The notes beneath the pieces were generated by a model, which was given only the letters and a program-made list of their open reading frames with translations, searched no databases and had not been told where the DNA came from. Both the position numbers and the translations under genes were made by a program. DNA of 64,000 nt, from the NCBI GenBank assembly GCA_029204225.1, contig CM055095.1:40044141-40108140 (forward strand). The letters are read 5' to 3'. How positions within the stretch are numbered: position 1 is the stretch's first letter; every line of letters starts with the position of its first letter. The DNA is from Diphasiastrum complanatum. Its lineage: Eukaryota; Streptophyta; Lycopodiopsida; Lycopodiales; Lycopodiaceae. Positions 52,617-64,000 of the stretch are shown in pieces.

Positions 52617-54388
52617 CTAGCCACTACGAAAACGGCGTACCTTTTTGACAACTGATAAAATTTCATTCTCTCTTTCTTCTAAGAGCTCCTGCAGGACTTC
52701 ATTCTTGTTATTTGTCTCCTCTACCTCGACGACATCCTCCATGCCAGCAAGCACTTCATTGGCTACTCGAGATACATCAGCATTATTTTTAGCACTTGAC
52801 TTGAATCGCATCATCACAAACGTCTTTGAGCTATCGTGTTCATTCTTAGTATCAACAACCTTCTTGCTACGTCCTGCTTCATTATTATCTTTCTCAAAAA
52901 CCTCATATTTCAATTTAGTTGCAAGCAACTGACTATAAGTCTCTAGAGCAGAAGTATCTAGTGGATCAAGATGCAGAAAAATAAGTATCTCCCAGCAACG
53001 TTTAACTTGAGATTTGCTAATTTTGTAGATTTTTCTAGCCACATCAATCAGAGCTTTAGGCGGCATCAGTATATGCCATCCCTGTCTTTTCACGGAATCA
53101 GAAGCAACGAGATCCCCATTCTCTCTACGTGAAAGACTATGCACATCCATATGCAAGACTTCTTGAAGTTCACTTCCTCCTAAGGATGTTTTCTCCACAA
53201 CAATTCCCTTTTGCACTTCCTCTCTTTTCTTAGTAATCTGTGCAACATCACCGAGGATTGCAGACACAATAGTAGGATGGGATAATAACCGCAAGCTATC
53301 CATGCAATCCCGTAGCTCCTGGAGCTTTTCAGAAGGTTCCTCCATATTAACATCGAAGCAACCTCGTTGTAATGCTACTTTATTCACAGATTCCAAAAGA
53401 TGGAAGCCATACCCCTTTTGTTGATAAGGTGGAAGTACCAATATCTGTTAATCCCAATATTACCAACATTGAAACGGATCAGCAAAAGAGCTGTGCAGAT
53501 GAGATTTTAACTTTTACTTATTTAGATCCAGCAGAAATCAGAATAAGTCGAAGTTCAAGAGACCTTAGTAGCCTTAGATTTAATATTTATGCTTTCCCAC
53601 ACATCCACACCCACAAAAAATAATGTGCTGGAGTTGATTAATCAGATTACTCGCATGCAGAGCCCCCCAAGGTAAAATTCAGCACTGGATATTGTTAGCT
53701 TCTAGTCATGCCTTGAATCAGTGAGTTAACATACTTGGCTTATGCGTAGCCTCATGCTATCTGGGTAGTGATAGAAACGGAATACATTGCAAAAACCTGT
53801 CACTTTACAAGATCTTTCTGAGCCTTTATGCTTCTCTGTTGCAACAAAGATTTCCCACTGAGGGTCGCTGTCAATAGGACGTCCACCTGCTCGTGCCAGA
53901 GCAACCCAAGCCATTGTATCAACCCCTGTACAGAGAACTGACTCTCTATTCCAAATGTTTCAGTGATCCCTATGTTTATCAACAGTGTATTGAAAGGACG
54001 AAGTTCACAGATGTCATAGCAGACTTTGATTTGAATCATTGAAAATTTGAGACAGAAGTCTAACCTTCAATAAATAGCAAAACAAGTGGGCTCAAAGATG
54101 AACGCCACTCTCTTAGACTAGGATCATGTATTTCCATGCGCACTATCTGCATGGCACAGTGCTAGTCACATTCATAGGACTCAAATTCCAGATTTAAGGA
54201 TGACAGTACTACATTCCATACTTGACAGTCTTATTTGAATCCAATCATTCTCAATTCAATAAAGGAACAATATTCTCAGACGCACCTCACAGTGCTTAAC
54301 ATGTCCTTGCAAATTACCAGCAGAAGAGCTGGGAGCTGGACTACTTTCCCAGGTCGCAACCACATCTCCATGTGCTGTTATCAAGTCT
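52617..54388 (-). CDS. HAT1: type-B histone acetyltransferase catalytic subunit HAT1, C-terminal exons
   Basis: HAT1 acetylates newly made histone H4 on Lys5/Lys12 in the cytoplasm and nucleus (plant name HAG2). Four minus-strand exons join in phase: 54286-54388 (LITAHGDVVATWESS...NLQGHVKHCE), 54065-54146 (IVRMEIHDPSL...SPLVLLFIE), 53735-53886 (GGRPIDSDPQWEIFVATEKH...VFRFYHYPDSMRLRISQ) and 52617-53444 (ILVLPPYQQKGYGFHLLE to the stop). Each intron (139, 178 and 290 bp) has GT and AG ends. QQKGYG is the acetyl-CoA-binding Q/R-x-x-G-x-G/A motif of the GNAT fold, and RFYHYPD..R.RISQ is a HAT1 hallmark. FDVNMEEPSEKLQELRD follows, then a divergent C-terminus with Glu-rich helices. The N-terminal half (about 170 residues, with GYQGL-type motifs) is not found between 54389 and 64000. 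Either intron growth by transposons or truncation explains this. Confidence 0.9.
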
Positions 54389-57300
54389 CTGCCAAGAGCT
54401 TATATCAATGTGTCAGTCTATCAATTTTATCGCATGATAATAACTTATGGAACAAAAAAAGTTATTCGTACTTGAAATAAATGACCTATAACAGAACCTT
54501 GGCTGATTAGTTGAGAATGAAAATCCTCAATGTTTGCTGAACATCCATCACATTTTGTTAGTCAGCTCTAGTTTTCTCTACAATGGTCAAACTTTCTTTC
54601 TGTTTCCATTTCCAGATTCTTTGCCACTCCCTTAAAACATCTATGAATATTTGGTGGATTTAAGTAGCAAAAGGTAGGATGGGTGTCACTTTCATGCTTC
54701 TTTGTGGATTCCAATTTTTTGAGTTTTTGGCATCTCATTATCTGTAGTTTTGTGTGCTTTCAAGATCTGCTTGGACAATTATTCTTCCTACGATAGAGGA
54801 GTTGCATTCCATTTTTCCAAATCCAAATTCCAACATTTAGAAGCTGACTCACTGATTGTCAAATTTCTGAGACTCCACCTTTAGCATAGCTCTGTGTTGT
54901 TTCTGAAAGTTTAAAGAGCATGTTCATCCTACAATAGGTGCTTCTATTTCCCTTTGTAGCTGCTAATTTTGATGTCTACAAGTTCTGATTTTCAAATTAT
55001 CATCAGTTTTCACCAATCCAATATTGCAAAAGGATCAGTGTTATCATATTTGTGTATCGGTTCTTACGAATCCAAAATTATTATAAGTTGTACTCACTAC
55101 TGGATGAGTTCCTTTATTTTGAATATCAAGAAAGCGTCATTCTTCTTCAAGATTTCCCCAGGTAGTCCTTTTTGTGAAATAACAGATATGACTCTGATCA
55201 TGACAAACAATAGAAAAGTATACAGTAGGCAACATAAAACTTTCTACTTGCATGGCTGCAAATTTTCTATAGAATCTATATTCCGAATATGGAACCTAAT
55301 CATCTTGATATTTACTGGCAACTATTTAAACAACAATGTCCAAGGCAGAATATCCAGATGATCAGCTATTCTATTTGGAGACTTTGGACACTGGAGGTGT
55401 CTGAAGTGAAAGAAATCATCCGAATGGGATCAAGTACTTTCTATCTTCCAAAACATAGTACATTGTTTTTGAATCTCCATGATTAGCCAAGAGTTTTGGG
55501 CCAATAATACTTGAAAGTCAAACCTTATGGTCTAGAATTTCGGGAACTTAGCCCATTAAAGGAAACAATTCAGCTTAGGTGGTCTTCAGACTTAGTGATA
55601 AATGAAGTGGCCAAGGACATTCTCATTGAACATCCAGCTCCTGAAAATCACAGCAGAGATGATTTGTGAAAACAGTGAAATATCATCATTTATAGAAATA
55701 TCTTCATTGGTTAAGACATTTACAAGGAATTTTCTGTCAAACAGAAAATATCAAAAGACAGGATATTCGAAGTTATATCCTGACATTGTGAAGATGAATC
55801 AACATCTACCAATACACTTGAATTATGACCATAGAAAGAACCAACTCATTTGATTGTATACTGATGATGAAATCAAAGAAGCGGCTCTATTGTTCTTGAT
55901 TTCTTTCATGGTTTAATTGTTGGAAAAGTATGGAAGATTCACTACAGAAATTGAAGCATCTGCAGAGAAAGCCGTTGAGGCATCTACAGAGTACCATTGT
56001 CATGTCATTCACACTCTTGTAAGCTTCTTTGAAGGAGATTATTGTGTTTCCAAATCTTCTGAAAGACGTGATTATGCTAGAACATTCTTTGCAATCAGGA
56101 TAGCTTTTGGCATTGCTAGAAGACAATTCTATCTAACAAAACTATTTAAGTATGTCTTGAAATTAAAGCTTCACTAGACTGATCCAATTATGATTGTTTT
56201 TCCTCTTATATGTCCTCATTTGTGTGGCAAATTGGAGTATAACCCCTGACCTCATGGAGAGGAAACGAATTCCAAATCAACTCACTACTTATTGGAGGAC
56301 CCAATATAATTGTTGAACTAACTGAGCTGTCACTTCTCTATCTTTCATAGTTTACTCCTTTTGTTTTCTTTTTTCCCTGTTTACCCTTTCTATGATTTTC
56401 TTCAAAAGCTGCTCTGTTTTCTCTTATATGTCCTCATTTATGTGGCAAATTGGAGTATAACCCCTGACCTCATGGAGAGGAAAGAAATTCCTGATTTACC
56501 TCACTACGTATTGGAGGACCCCACAGAATTGTTGTCATTGTTCACCAATTATAGCCTTTCTATGATTTGATGATCTTTAATAATCTTTGAAAGAAATTGT
56601 TCATTGCTCATCAAATATAGTGTTTCTATGCTTTATGCGATCCCATATCTGAGATTGTGTTCATAACTTGGTATGAAAGAACTTTCCTGCTCTACCATAC
56701 TTATTTTTCCTATTGCCCATTCATTCCAGCTACCCTTCATCCACGACCCGACACTCCTACACACCTATTGTGCTACATCCAAATATTTGCATGCCAAGTC
56801 AAAAAGCTGGCCTATTCCTCGTCCGACGTCAACAGACAAAAATCTCTATGCCTTTCCATCACTTATGTTTTGCACAAAACAACTATATCAATTTTGTTAA
56901 TAGCAACAAAAAGGGATTTCACCTCTTCATCTTAGCGCACAGTTCTGCGGATCAAGCTCTAGATCAAGATGACTCGCAAGTGCCAGCTGAACATACAGCC
57001 ATTCGAGACCAAGATGCAACCATACAAAAGACTATGAGAAATGCCCTTTCAAGATGGGAAAGCCTGAAATTTACAGCAAGAACGTGATTGAATACCTGAA
57101 GCAAAATCAAGAAGAGAACGATCCACACTGGACAACTCCTCTAGTGTCATGGAGATGGTCCTGAAAGCTCAGCTAAATCCTTGGGTCAGTTGTTGCAAGT
57201 CGCACCACACATGGCCTATCTCAGAGTGGTATAGAGCATCTACATCCACAAACGGGACCAGTGATGCTAGTGACTAATGCAACATCCTTTGTGATGGAGA
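54389..57300. other. presumed HAT1 intron or upstream DNA, no exon recognised
   Basis: I searched the minus strand for N-terminal HAT1 motifs without success. Plus-strand open frames (for example 54969-55361 and 55917-56177) show no recognisable domain. Gypsy coding similarity begins after about 57300. Confidence 0.4.
56202..56535 (+). repeat. two-copy tandem repeat, period 219 bp
   Basis: 56202-56314 and 56421-56535 share CTCTTATATGTCCTCATTT, GGCAAATTGGAGTATAACCC, CTGACCTCATGGAGAGGAAA and TATTGGAGGACCC. Confidence 0.85.
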
Positions 57301-57379
57301 CACCACCGATTCCAGTATCTCCAACAGAGTATGATCTTGTGCCAGGCTCCAGCCATCACCATACATATGGATCATACAT

Positions 57380-58960
57380 ATTCATTAGATCAAGCTTGAA
57401 AATGTGGAGATAGATGGTGGATCTCAAATAAACATCTTGAACGAAAAGACCTTCAAGATGCTCCAAGGAGCAAGACCAAAAAGACATATGATTGCCAAGA
57501 TGACTCGTCAATCTAGAAATCATCCTCTAGGTGTCATACCCAGCTTAGTAGTCTACAAAGAGGAGATTCCATTTTAGCTAGAATTTGTCATCGTGAAGCT
57601 ACGTGACAAACACAATGTTTACCCCATGCTGCTAGGAAGGCCCTAAATGAGTTGCTAAAGTTATATATGACTGTTGGCAAACATCATCAAGATCCAGATT
57701 TCAATTACAGTTACAATCAATCTGCCTACGCATGCAAGAGTGATACGGTCAGCGTGCAAACCGGTAGCTGTGAAATCTATAGCGAAACTCACGACAATTG
57801 GGACTTAGATATTAAAGAAGATTAACAACTCCAAAATCTATTTCCTAATCTAATCCTCATTGCAGATATGTGTCTCACGCAGGCTTTACAAGCCTACATG
57901 ATACACCAAGTGTCTGATGCAACCAAGGAGCCAGAGCAACCTGAACCTGCCTCAAGTTGGCCAAAGAACTTCTCAGAAGCCATTGAGGGAGTCCAAATCT
58001 TGCAAAAAATTCCAGCCTTCCATAGGCCAAAACATGCCGATTCCTGAAACTCTCAAAGTGCTCAATATGGATACCAATGCTGCAATCAAGCCTATTTATG
58101 TATCTTCTAGACTTACTAATGAATACAAACAACAGTTGAAACTTTTAGTTACAGAGTATAAAGATGTGTTTGCATAGCCTATGATAATTTCAAATTCATA
58201 GTTCTTGAGATCTTTGGCACTCTATTGACCTCATTGTAGATGCCAAGCTTGTACACTTACTGAGGTACAGATTGAACCCGAGATATACAGAACGTACAAC
58301 AAGAAATTGACAAGCTGCTCAAGACAGGGTTCATCTATGCAGTCGATCATGATGCCTGGGTATCTCCAATTGCCATGAAGAACGGCGATCTCCGTGTCTA
58401 TCAAAGATCACTTTCCTTTGTCATTCACAGAATCTATTTTGGACAAAATTGCCAAACACGACATATCCAATTTTCTTTATGCCATAATCCAATCACGATT
58501 GTTGCTCAAGACCAATCCAAGACAACATTCACTACCAAATGGGGAGCTTTCACTTATGGAGTCAAGCCCTTTAGCTTGTCTAATGCTCCAGCCTCTTGTC
58601 TCGTGCCTTCTATTAGTATCTTGACATATTTATGAAATTATTTCTAAAAATTTCTATGTATACGGGTCAAAGGAGGAACACATTCACCAACTTTCTGCCT
58701 TATCAAGACTTTGGCATCACATTAAACCCCATCAAATGTGTTTTTTCCATCAAGAACGGCTTGCTATTGGGACAAATTGTCTTCAAACAAGACCTGTGCA
58801 TTGATCCCATGAATATTAAAGCACTCAAGGATGAGGGCCTTTCTTGCCAACTTCAAGATCATGAGGGCCTTTCTAGGCATGGCTGGTTATCATAGGCGAT
58901 TCATTAGACACTATGCTGATAATGCAAGGAAAGAGATTTACCCCATATACACTGTACAGT
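57380..58960 (+). pseudogene. Ty3/Gypsy protease-reverse transcriptase remnant
   Basis: Blocks in shifting frames: a protease-like region with ISNKHL/LNEKTFKMLQGARPK, MTRQS and LEFVIVKLRDKHNVYPMLLGR (about 57420-57645). YVSSRLTNEYKQQLKLLVTE and YKDVFA form the spacer before RT (58110-58177). MKNGDLRVYQ and TTFTTKWGAFTYGVKPF with SLSNAPAS (58375-58590) are RT. DFGITLNPIKCVFSIKNGLLLGQ follows, and FLGMAGYHRRFIRHYADNAR (about 58870-58935) is the RT-connection region. The YxDD-containing segment is lost or unrecognisable (only FMKLFL near 58632). It continues beyond 62102 after a nested insertion. Multiple stops; inactive. Confidence 0.85.
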
Positions 58961-59000
58961 GACAAAAGAAAGACATCTTGCCTTCACTATCACTACTACA

Positions 59001-59455
59001 CGTAGGAAATCAAAGTGCCAAGATCCTTCTAACATTCAATCTCCATATACAAGAAGAAGAAAAAGAGGAAGAAGAAGAAGAGGGAGAGGGTTAGGCGCCC
59101 TCAAGGAGAGAGAAAGTAGTAGCAATGCTTGAAAGGGAATGAATTACAAATGAACAAAGAGTACATATAAATAGGCCTTCCAAGGGCCTAGACTCTTCCA
59201 AACTCTAAAGTTCTAGAACCTTCCAAGACCCACTACTAATTATAGGGCACCCCCAAAAGTCAAGATAGGGTCCCTTAACATAATTAGACTTTATTTGGAC
59301 CCACGAATTACTACTGGACCAAAATTGGGTCCAACTCAACTAAACTGACTTAACATGGTCTAAATAATAAACCTAACCCATGGTTACACAAGTCTCGACC
59401 TTTTGGGTCAAAGTAACCTATGAGAAACTATCATTATCATTTATTACTTCTAACA
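59001..59455 (-). repeat. 3' LTR of the nested Copia-derived element
   Basis: 455 bp, about 98% identical to 61646-62101. On the minus strand it runs TGTTAGAAGTAATAAATG... to ...GATTTCCTACG, the last base differing from the expected A. The polypurine tract TAAGGAGGG (minus strand, 59456-59464) adjoins it. TACA at 58997-59000 is one target copy. Confidence 0.92.
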
Positions 59456-59642
59456 CCCTCCTTAAATGATAATGTAAAAAACATAACATGACATGAAGTA
59501 TGAAAAATTGCAACAAAAATGCAAAGTGTTGCATGCTGCCCAAAACTCCATGTAGCTGAAAAAGAAAAGATGTAGCTTGTTGTCCAAGCTCAATGCCGCC
59601 AAAAAAAAACTTCAGCTTGAAGTAGTCGAAGTAGCCGAAATC

Positions 59643-60806
59643 TCAGCCCCAATCATGCCCGATGTAGAAGAGATGTAGAATACGAAGTGCGGTAGCATCA
59701 AGTCGAAAAGTGAAGACAAGCATGCTCCATCCAAAGTAGGTAACCAAAAAACCGGCCACAAGCCGAAATATGGATTTGCAATCCATCAATGGTTCCCACA
59801 TGATTCCATAAGTCTTCTTACCACAAGAAATATAAAGAAGAGTATGATACTCTTTTACCATCACATCCTCCCGAATCTTACTATCAATGATCTGCTCACC
59901 AACACTAGGTAAGACAACACCGTCATCATAAGAAGTAAGCATCAAAACATGAAAATCAGCATAAGGTACTGATTTTGGTGAGGCATGTGTGTTTCCTCCA
60001 AGGTAACAAGATGCTTTGCTATCCCGCAAAGACTCGGACAACCAACAAGAGGCTGTAGCAGGTTGTCCAACAGCCACAAAATCACCAACACTTTGCTGTC
60101 CAAAGTGTTCCAAATGTGGACCTTGTTGTCCAAAAACCTTCCGCAGGCCGTTCTCGATGCATATTAGGATGCTCACGATGTAACATAGGCTAAAAATGAT
60201 CAATAAACTATGGCTAAATCTGGTGTCCACCATCTTCAAGAAAAAAACCAACAGCTTGCCACTTTGAACACCCAAATAATCTAGCAACACGCCACTTTGA
60301 ACCAATGTACTAATTGACATAATTTTTTCCCCTCCTCCATTAGTACAAAATGGCTTCAAAGAATGCTTGATTTCAGCCTTTTCCAAAACATTATCTTGAG
60401 AAGCTTGCTCATAAAGTTCTTCACTAATGCATCCATCATTTGCAACAAATGGCTCAAGAGAAGAAGAATGCTTTACCATACCAACATTCTGATGCAAACT
60501 TGTACTTGTAGAAAGACAATGATCAAACTTTGCATGACTTTGCCCTTCTACCTTCAAAGAGGATGAACTAGAGAGGAGAAAGCATGATGATGAATCCTTT
60601 ATTCGGTACATCTTTAAAAGTGTTTCCCAAGCACTTTTAGAGGTCTTGCAAAATCTCAAATGATATAAGATAGATCTTGTTACCAATAAAATCTTGATCA
60701 TCACGTCGATGCAAAATCTCAGCTTGCAACTCCATGAAGAATAGTTGGTGTCATCCAACATATCTTCATCTGAACAAGTACAAATTGCTCCCAAATCTCT
60801 TGCCAT
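59643..60806 (-). pseudogene. truncated Copia gag-like ORF
   Basis: A 387-codon frame starting MARDLGAIC. Residues 15-75 resemble Copia gag of the UBN2/DUF4219 type: LDDTNYSSWSCKLRF (usual LDGTNY..W..KM) and CKTSKSAWETLLKMYRIKDS (usual TAKEAWD.L...Y). The gag middle is missing between these two. After about residue 80 the sequence is Ser-rich and unlike gag, with no zinc knuckle, protease, integrase or RT. The frame has stayed open in spite of this, so the element may code a chimeric protein or simply be young. No function is claimed. Confidence 0.65.
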
Positions 60807-61628
60807 AAGAACCAGCCAAGAAGATAAACTTTTTCAAACCCTAAATGTGCCCTAAAAGACACAAAAATCATCAAGTATCAAATCTGACAAATCAGCACCG
60901 GGATGTGTCGAAACCACACATTAGATGGATGTAGGAACTCACCCTCCTACAAGCCTTGTGGGCTGAAAATTTCAGCCTGAAATTGCATTACAAACTCAAA
61001 AACCAGCAAACAAAGAATCAGGTTAGCCTCCAACAAAGCTTTTTTTGGAACCCTACTTTCTTGCCAAAAAGTGTGAACAATACACACACGGATAGGGCTG
61101 TTGCAACACCCTACAAATGGTAATATGCTGTCCAATTTTCAGCCTCGGAATGTGATCGGATTATCACAAAAAAATTAGCGCCTTCTTCCACACCTGGAAA
61201 CAAGCAAAAAGAAGCGGATCTTCACTTTGTAAAATCAGCAAGGGTGCTGATTTTTCAGCCAAATCAGAAGAATAGAAATTGCTTGTAGATGGGCGCCCTC
61301 CTGCAAAGGAGCAAATCTGAAAAATAGGGCAGCAGCGGACCAACGGAAGTAGGATAAACCTACACGGATGTGGGCGACCTAAAAGAAGCCCCGAAGAAGA
61401 TAATTAATAGCGCCTTCCTGCAACCTGAAAAATCAGCAAACAACAACCTGATTTTTGGGCACCCAAAATCCTGTTATCTTCTTTGATGTGTGGCGCCCTG
61501 CTGCAAAACGGAAAAGAGTCAAAAAACGGATCGTCACTCCAAAAAATCAGCAAAGGTGCTGAGTTTTTGTGATCCCTAAGTGAAGACGATCTCTTTTGGT
61601 AGGGCGCCCTAAATCAAGCATAGAAGAT

Positions 61629-61645
61629 CCATGGCTCTGATACCA
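61629..61645 (-). other. primer-binding site of the nested element
   Basis: On the minus strand TGGTATCAGAGCCATGG begins directly after the 5' LTR end ...CCTACA. It is complementary to the 3' end of plant initiator-Met tRNA. This fixes the minus orientation of the element. Confidence 0.93.
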
Positions 61646-62101
61646 TGTAGGAAATCAAAGTGCCAAGATCCTTCTAACATTCAATCTCCATATACAAGAA
61701 GAGGAAAAAGAGGAAGAAGAAGAAGAGGAAGAGGGTTAGGCGCCCTCAAGGAGAGAGAAAGTAGTAGCAATGCTTGAAAGGGAATGAATTACAAATGAAC
61801 AAAGAGTACATATAAATAGGCCTTCCAAGGGCCTAGACTCTTCCAAACTCTAAAGTTCTAGAACCTTCCAAGACCCACTACTAATTATAGGGCACCCCCA
61901 AAAGTCAAGATAGGGTCCCTTAACATAATTAGACTTTACTTGGACCCACGAATTACTACTGGACCAAAATTGGGTCCAACTCAACTAAAACTGACTTAAC
62001 ATGGTCTAAATAATAAACCTAACCCATGGTTACACAAGTCTCGACCTTTTGGGTCAAAGTAACCTATAAGAAACTATCATTATCATCTATTACTTCTAAC
62101 A
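61646..62101 (-). repeat. 5' LTR of the nested Copia-derived element
   Basis: 456 bp with TG...CA ends. TACA at 62102-62105 is the second target copy. Confidence 0.93.
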
Positions 62102-62196
62102 TACAAGAGATCCATCGACCTCTTATCTCGGTTCTCCCATATTGGAGCTTACTATTCCATGTACACACCGCTTGTTCTTAGGAAGCATTGGGCTAC

Positions 62197-62650
62197 TGTT
62201 AGGGACCCAACTCCCTTGGGTCCCAAACCCCAACTTGGAACCCATCGTCAACTGGGTCTGTTGACTTGACCAGTGACTCGTGGACCTACATGGCTACCAC
62301 TTGTCGTTACCTAGGATGTGTGCTTAGCTTGGAGACTCCTACCTTGGAGGTATACAAGGAGAGGAGGTCTCACTTTACCATTCATTCTATCTACCTAGGA
62401 GAAGGTGGATGGTGAGCGCTTGTGCACAGACCCCAGGATATGAGCTAGCTTGAAGTAGGAGATGGCTGAGGGCTCTAGCAGTTGTATGGAACACTGTTAA
62501 GGTCGGAGTCGGATCTTGATTATTACAGGTCACATGCCAGGGCACTGAGAGTGGATCTAGATTGGATCCTACGGCGAGGTGGATCATGTGACGTTTGGTT
62601 CCTAGTGGTTAACCAGCACCTGGTGGTTTGCAGTTAAATAGGATGTAGCA
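62197..62650. mobile_element. probable solo LTR in the Gypsy RNase H region
   Basis: Non-coding block starting TGTTAGGGACCC and ending GGATGTAGCA (TG...CA), 454 bp, flanked by GCTAC (62192-62196) and GCTAT (62651-62655), a 5-bp target repeat with one mismatch. Gypsy RNase H similarity resumes about 50-70 bp after it. The call is weaker than for the 32.3-kb solo LTR because the flanks are decayed. Confidence 0.5.
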
Positions 62651-64000
62651 GCTATGTACTAGCATAGCCTAGTCCAACCAAAGGATACAACCATCTTGTT
62701 TACAATGCCAAGAAGATTCTCACGGTAGTTGTAAAGAAATATGCCATGATATACGTAGTCAAGAAGTTTAGATCCTATCTATTGAGTAAGAATTCGACTT
62801 TTACTTGAGTTGTCAACCACTGATCTACTTGATACAGAATGTGCACATCACTGGTTGCATTGCTAGATGACTAGTATTGCTTTTGGAGTTTGATTCTGAG
62901 ATCAGAGTCAAGATAGTAAGGAAGCAAAGAATTTTTTATCAAATATCAACTTTATATAGTAACGACAATATCCAAGATATGGATGACCTTCCTGACACAT
63001 TCGAATTCCATTCAAGCACAAGCTGAAACCACTTCATTATGGTATGGTGATTTGTCCTTGTATATGACAACAAGTGCTTTCCCCTCTGCCTACACAAAAC
63101 TCCAAAAAATATAATATCAAATCAAGATGCTATATATTATGACTATGTTTTGTTGTGCAAAATGCATCCTACTAGCTGTTCACATTGAAGTTGGGGAGGG
63201 CCCACTTTGCTTCTGAGTTAACGGCTTGAAATTTGCCACAATCAGGTGTTTGGTTTTCAACCTCATGGAAAGACACCCATGAATTCTACAAGAGCTGAAA
63301 CCCATGCCAACGCTCTAGAAAGTCATTGCAATCCAGTCATATGTTGCTTCTTACATTGCAGCCAACAAACCCTTGATTCTCAAGGCCATCAGTACATAAT
63401 CGTAGGCACAAATCACTGCACAAAATGCGTCGAAGTCAAGGTGCTAAAGGATAACACTTGGAAAAACAATGCCAATTTTTTGTTGGAACAAATAATCACA
63501 CATTTGGGTGCCCACTTGAACTAATTGAGGTGGATATTTATTGAACAAATATCATTTTCTGCTTGTTGTCCACTTTCAAGATTCTGCACAAAACATCTAC
63601 GCACCCAAGACCAATAGCCAAGCTGAAAGCACCAACAAGATACTTAAGGCCACTCTCATGAAGGAAGGAATGAAAGGAAAGGAGAAATGACGACCTCTTA
63701 CCAGACATGGGCCTACCATACCACCTACACGATTTTAACAGGCCCAACACCACTCCAAATGGTGTACGAAGTTGACATAATCTTGCCCTTTGAATCTATC
63801 CCACCCAAATTCCACGTGCACACCGTGCAACAAGAATACAACCTTGTTTTAGAAGCCGTTATACAGTAGGTCCATGCAAGGGCTTCAGGCAGTGACACAT
63901 TATGATGCATATCTACAAAAGAGGAGGCTTGCATACGATTTTACAGTAAATAGACCTAGAATGCTACTATCACAAGACATAAATGGGTAAATTTGGTATA
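62651..64000 (+). pseudogene. Ty3/Gypsy RNase H and integrase remnant, continues off window
   Basis: MIYVVKKFRSYLLSKNSTF (about 62737) and NVHITGCIARWLVLLLEF (about 62838-62892) are the RNase H end. GHQYIIVGTNHCTKCVEVKV with NFLLEQIITHLG (63380-63510) is the integrase core containing the first Asp region. PKTNSQAESTNKILKATLMK (about 63602-63665) carries the catalytic Glu. WAYHTTYTILTGPTPLQMVY (63702-63770) is the integrase C-terminal stretch. At 63910-63950 RRLAYDF-like residues begin the terminal domain. Stops and shifts separate the blocks. With 57380-58960 it forms one plus-strand element of at least 3 kb after removing insertions. Confidence 0.85.

Larger units (their letters stand above)
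59001..62101 (-). mobile_element. Copia-derived non-autonomous LTR retrotransposon nested in Gypsy
   Basis: 3.1 kb, minus orientation: 5' LTR 61646-62101, primer site 61629-61645, internal region, polypurine tract 59456-59464, 3' LTR 59001-59455. Target duplication TACA at 58997-59000 and 62102-62105; removing the insert and one TACA restores the host sequence CACTACTACAAGAGATCC. The LTRs differ at only a handful of positions, so insertion is recent relative to the decayed host. Only a gag-like fragment is coded, so movement would need help from a full-length relative. Confidence 0.92.

Noticed and set aside
53887-53925. Alternative HAT1 exon start at 53925
   Set aside because: The acceptor at 53926-53927 keeps the frame but adds 13 unconserved residues. 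The acceptor at 53887-53888 gives FIEGGRPID, matching the family.

Overview
The window reads as nuclear DNA of a land plant, most likely a seed-free vascular plant such as a fern, although the species cannot be fixed from the sequence. Evidence: plant-type genes with spliceosomal introns (a BSD-domain gene, an intronless CAF1 deadenylase, the 3' half of a type-B histone acetyltransferase HAT1), remnants of Neprosin-type and phospholipase D genes, LTR-retrotransposon primer sites matching plant initiator-Met tRNA, many (GA)n/(CT)n tracts of 64-139 bp, and a very high load of decayed transposable elements. Genes occupy only a few kb; the rest is nested mobile DNA.

Layout. 0-1.6 kb: first exon and promoter of a BSD-domain gene (minus strand). 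2.9-9.8 kb: two tandem copies of a non-LTR retrotransposon with an N-terminal zinc finger, a reverse transcriptase and a C-terminal restriction-like endonuclease. Copy 1 is nearly full length with two stop codons; copy 2 has a 1.38-kb internal deletion. A phospholipase D fragment lies between them. 10.3-10.7 kb: Neprosin pseudogene. 13.2-16.1 kb: a probable DNA transposon with palindromic CCACGC arrays at both ends and a decayed internal gene. 17.1-19.3 kb: another decayed multi-exon gene followed by a second class of palindromes (GACGTC type). 19.6-20.8 kb: CAF1 gene with TATA box and uORF.

21-34 kb: LTR-retrotransposon debris, including a Copia pseudogene (minus), two inverted copies of a long LTR-like repeat, a 730-bp solo LTR with 5-bp target duplication, a gag fragment and a minisatellite. 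34.9-38.8 kb: a degraded reverse-transcriptase element on the minus strand resembling Penelope-like elements, flanked by a 68-bp direct repeat and a 0.3-kb inverted repeat. 39.1-40.1 kb: Copia protease/integrase fragment. 40.6-44.5 kb: old tandem duplications with no gene. 45.1-47.9 kb: a decayed multi-exon gene, possibly a transposase of unassigned family. 48.3-49.4 kb: Copia gag/protease remnant between 98-bp direct repeats.

52.6-54.4 kb: the last four recognisable exons of HAT1 (minus). The N-terminal exons are not visible up to 64 kb. 57.3-64 kb: a decayed Ty3/Gypsy element (plus) split by a 3.1-kb Copia-derived element with two LTRs, primer site and 4-bp target duplication, and probably by a further solo LTR. 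The only genes here that look functional are CAF1 (mRNA deadenylation), HAT1 (histone acetylation) and the BSD-domain gene. They are unrelated and not co-regulated in any visible way.
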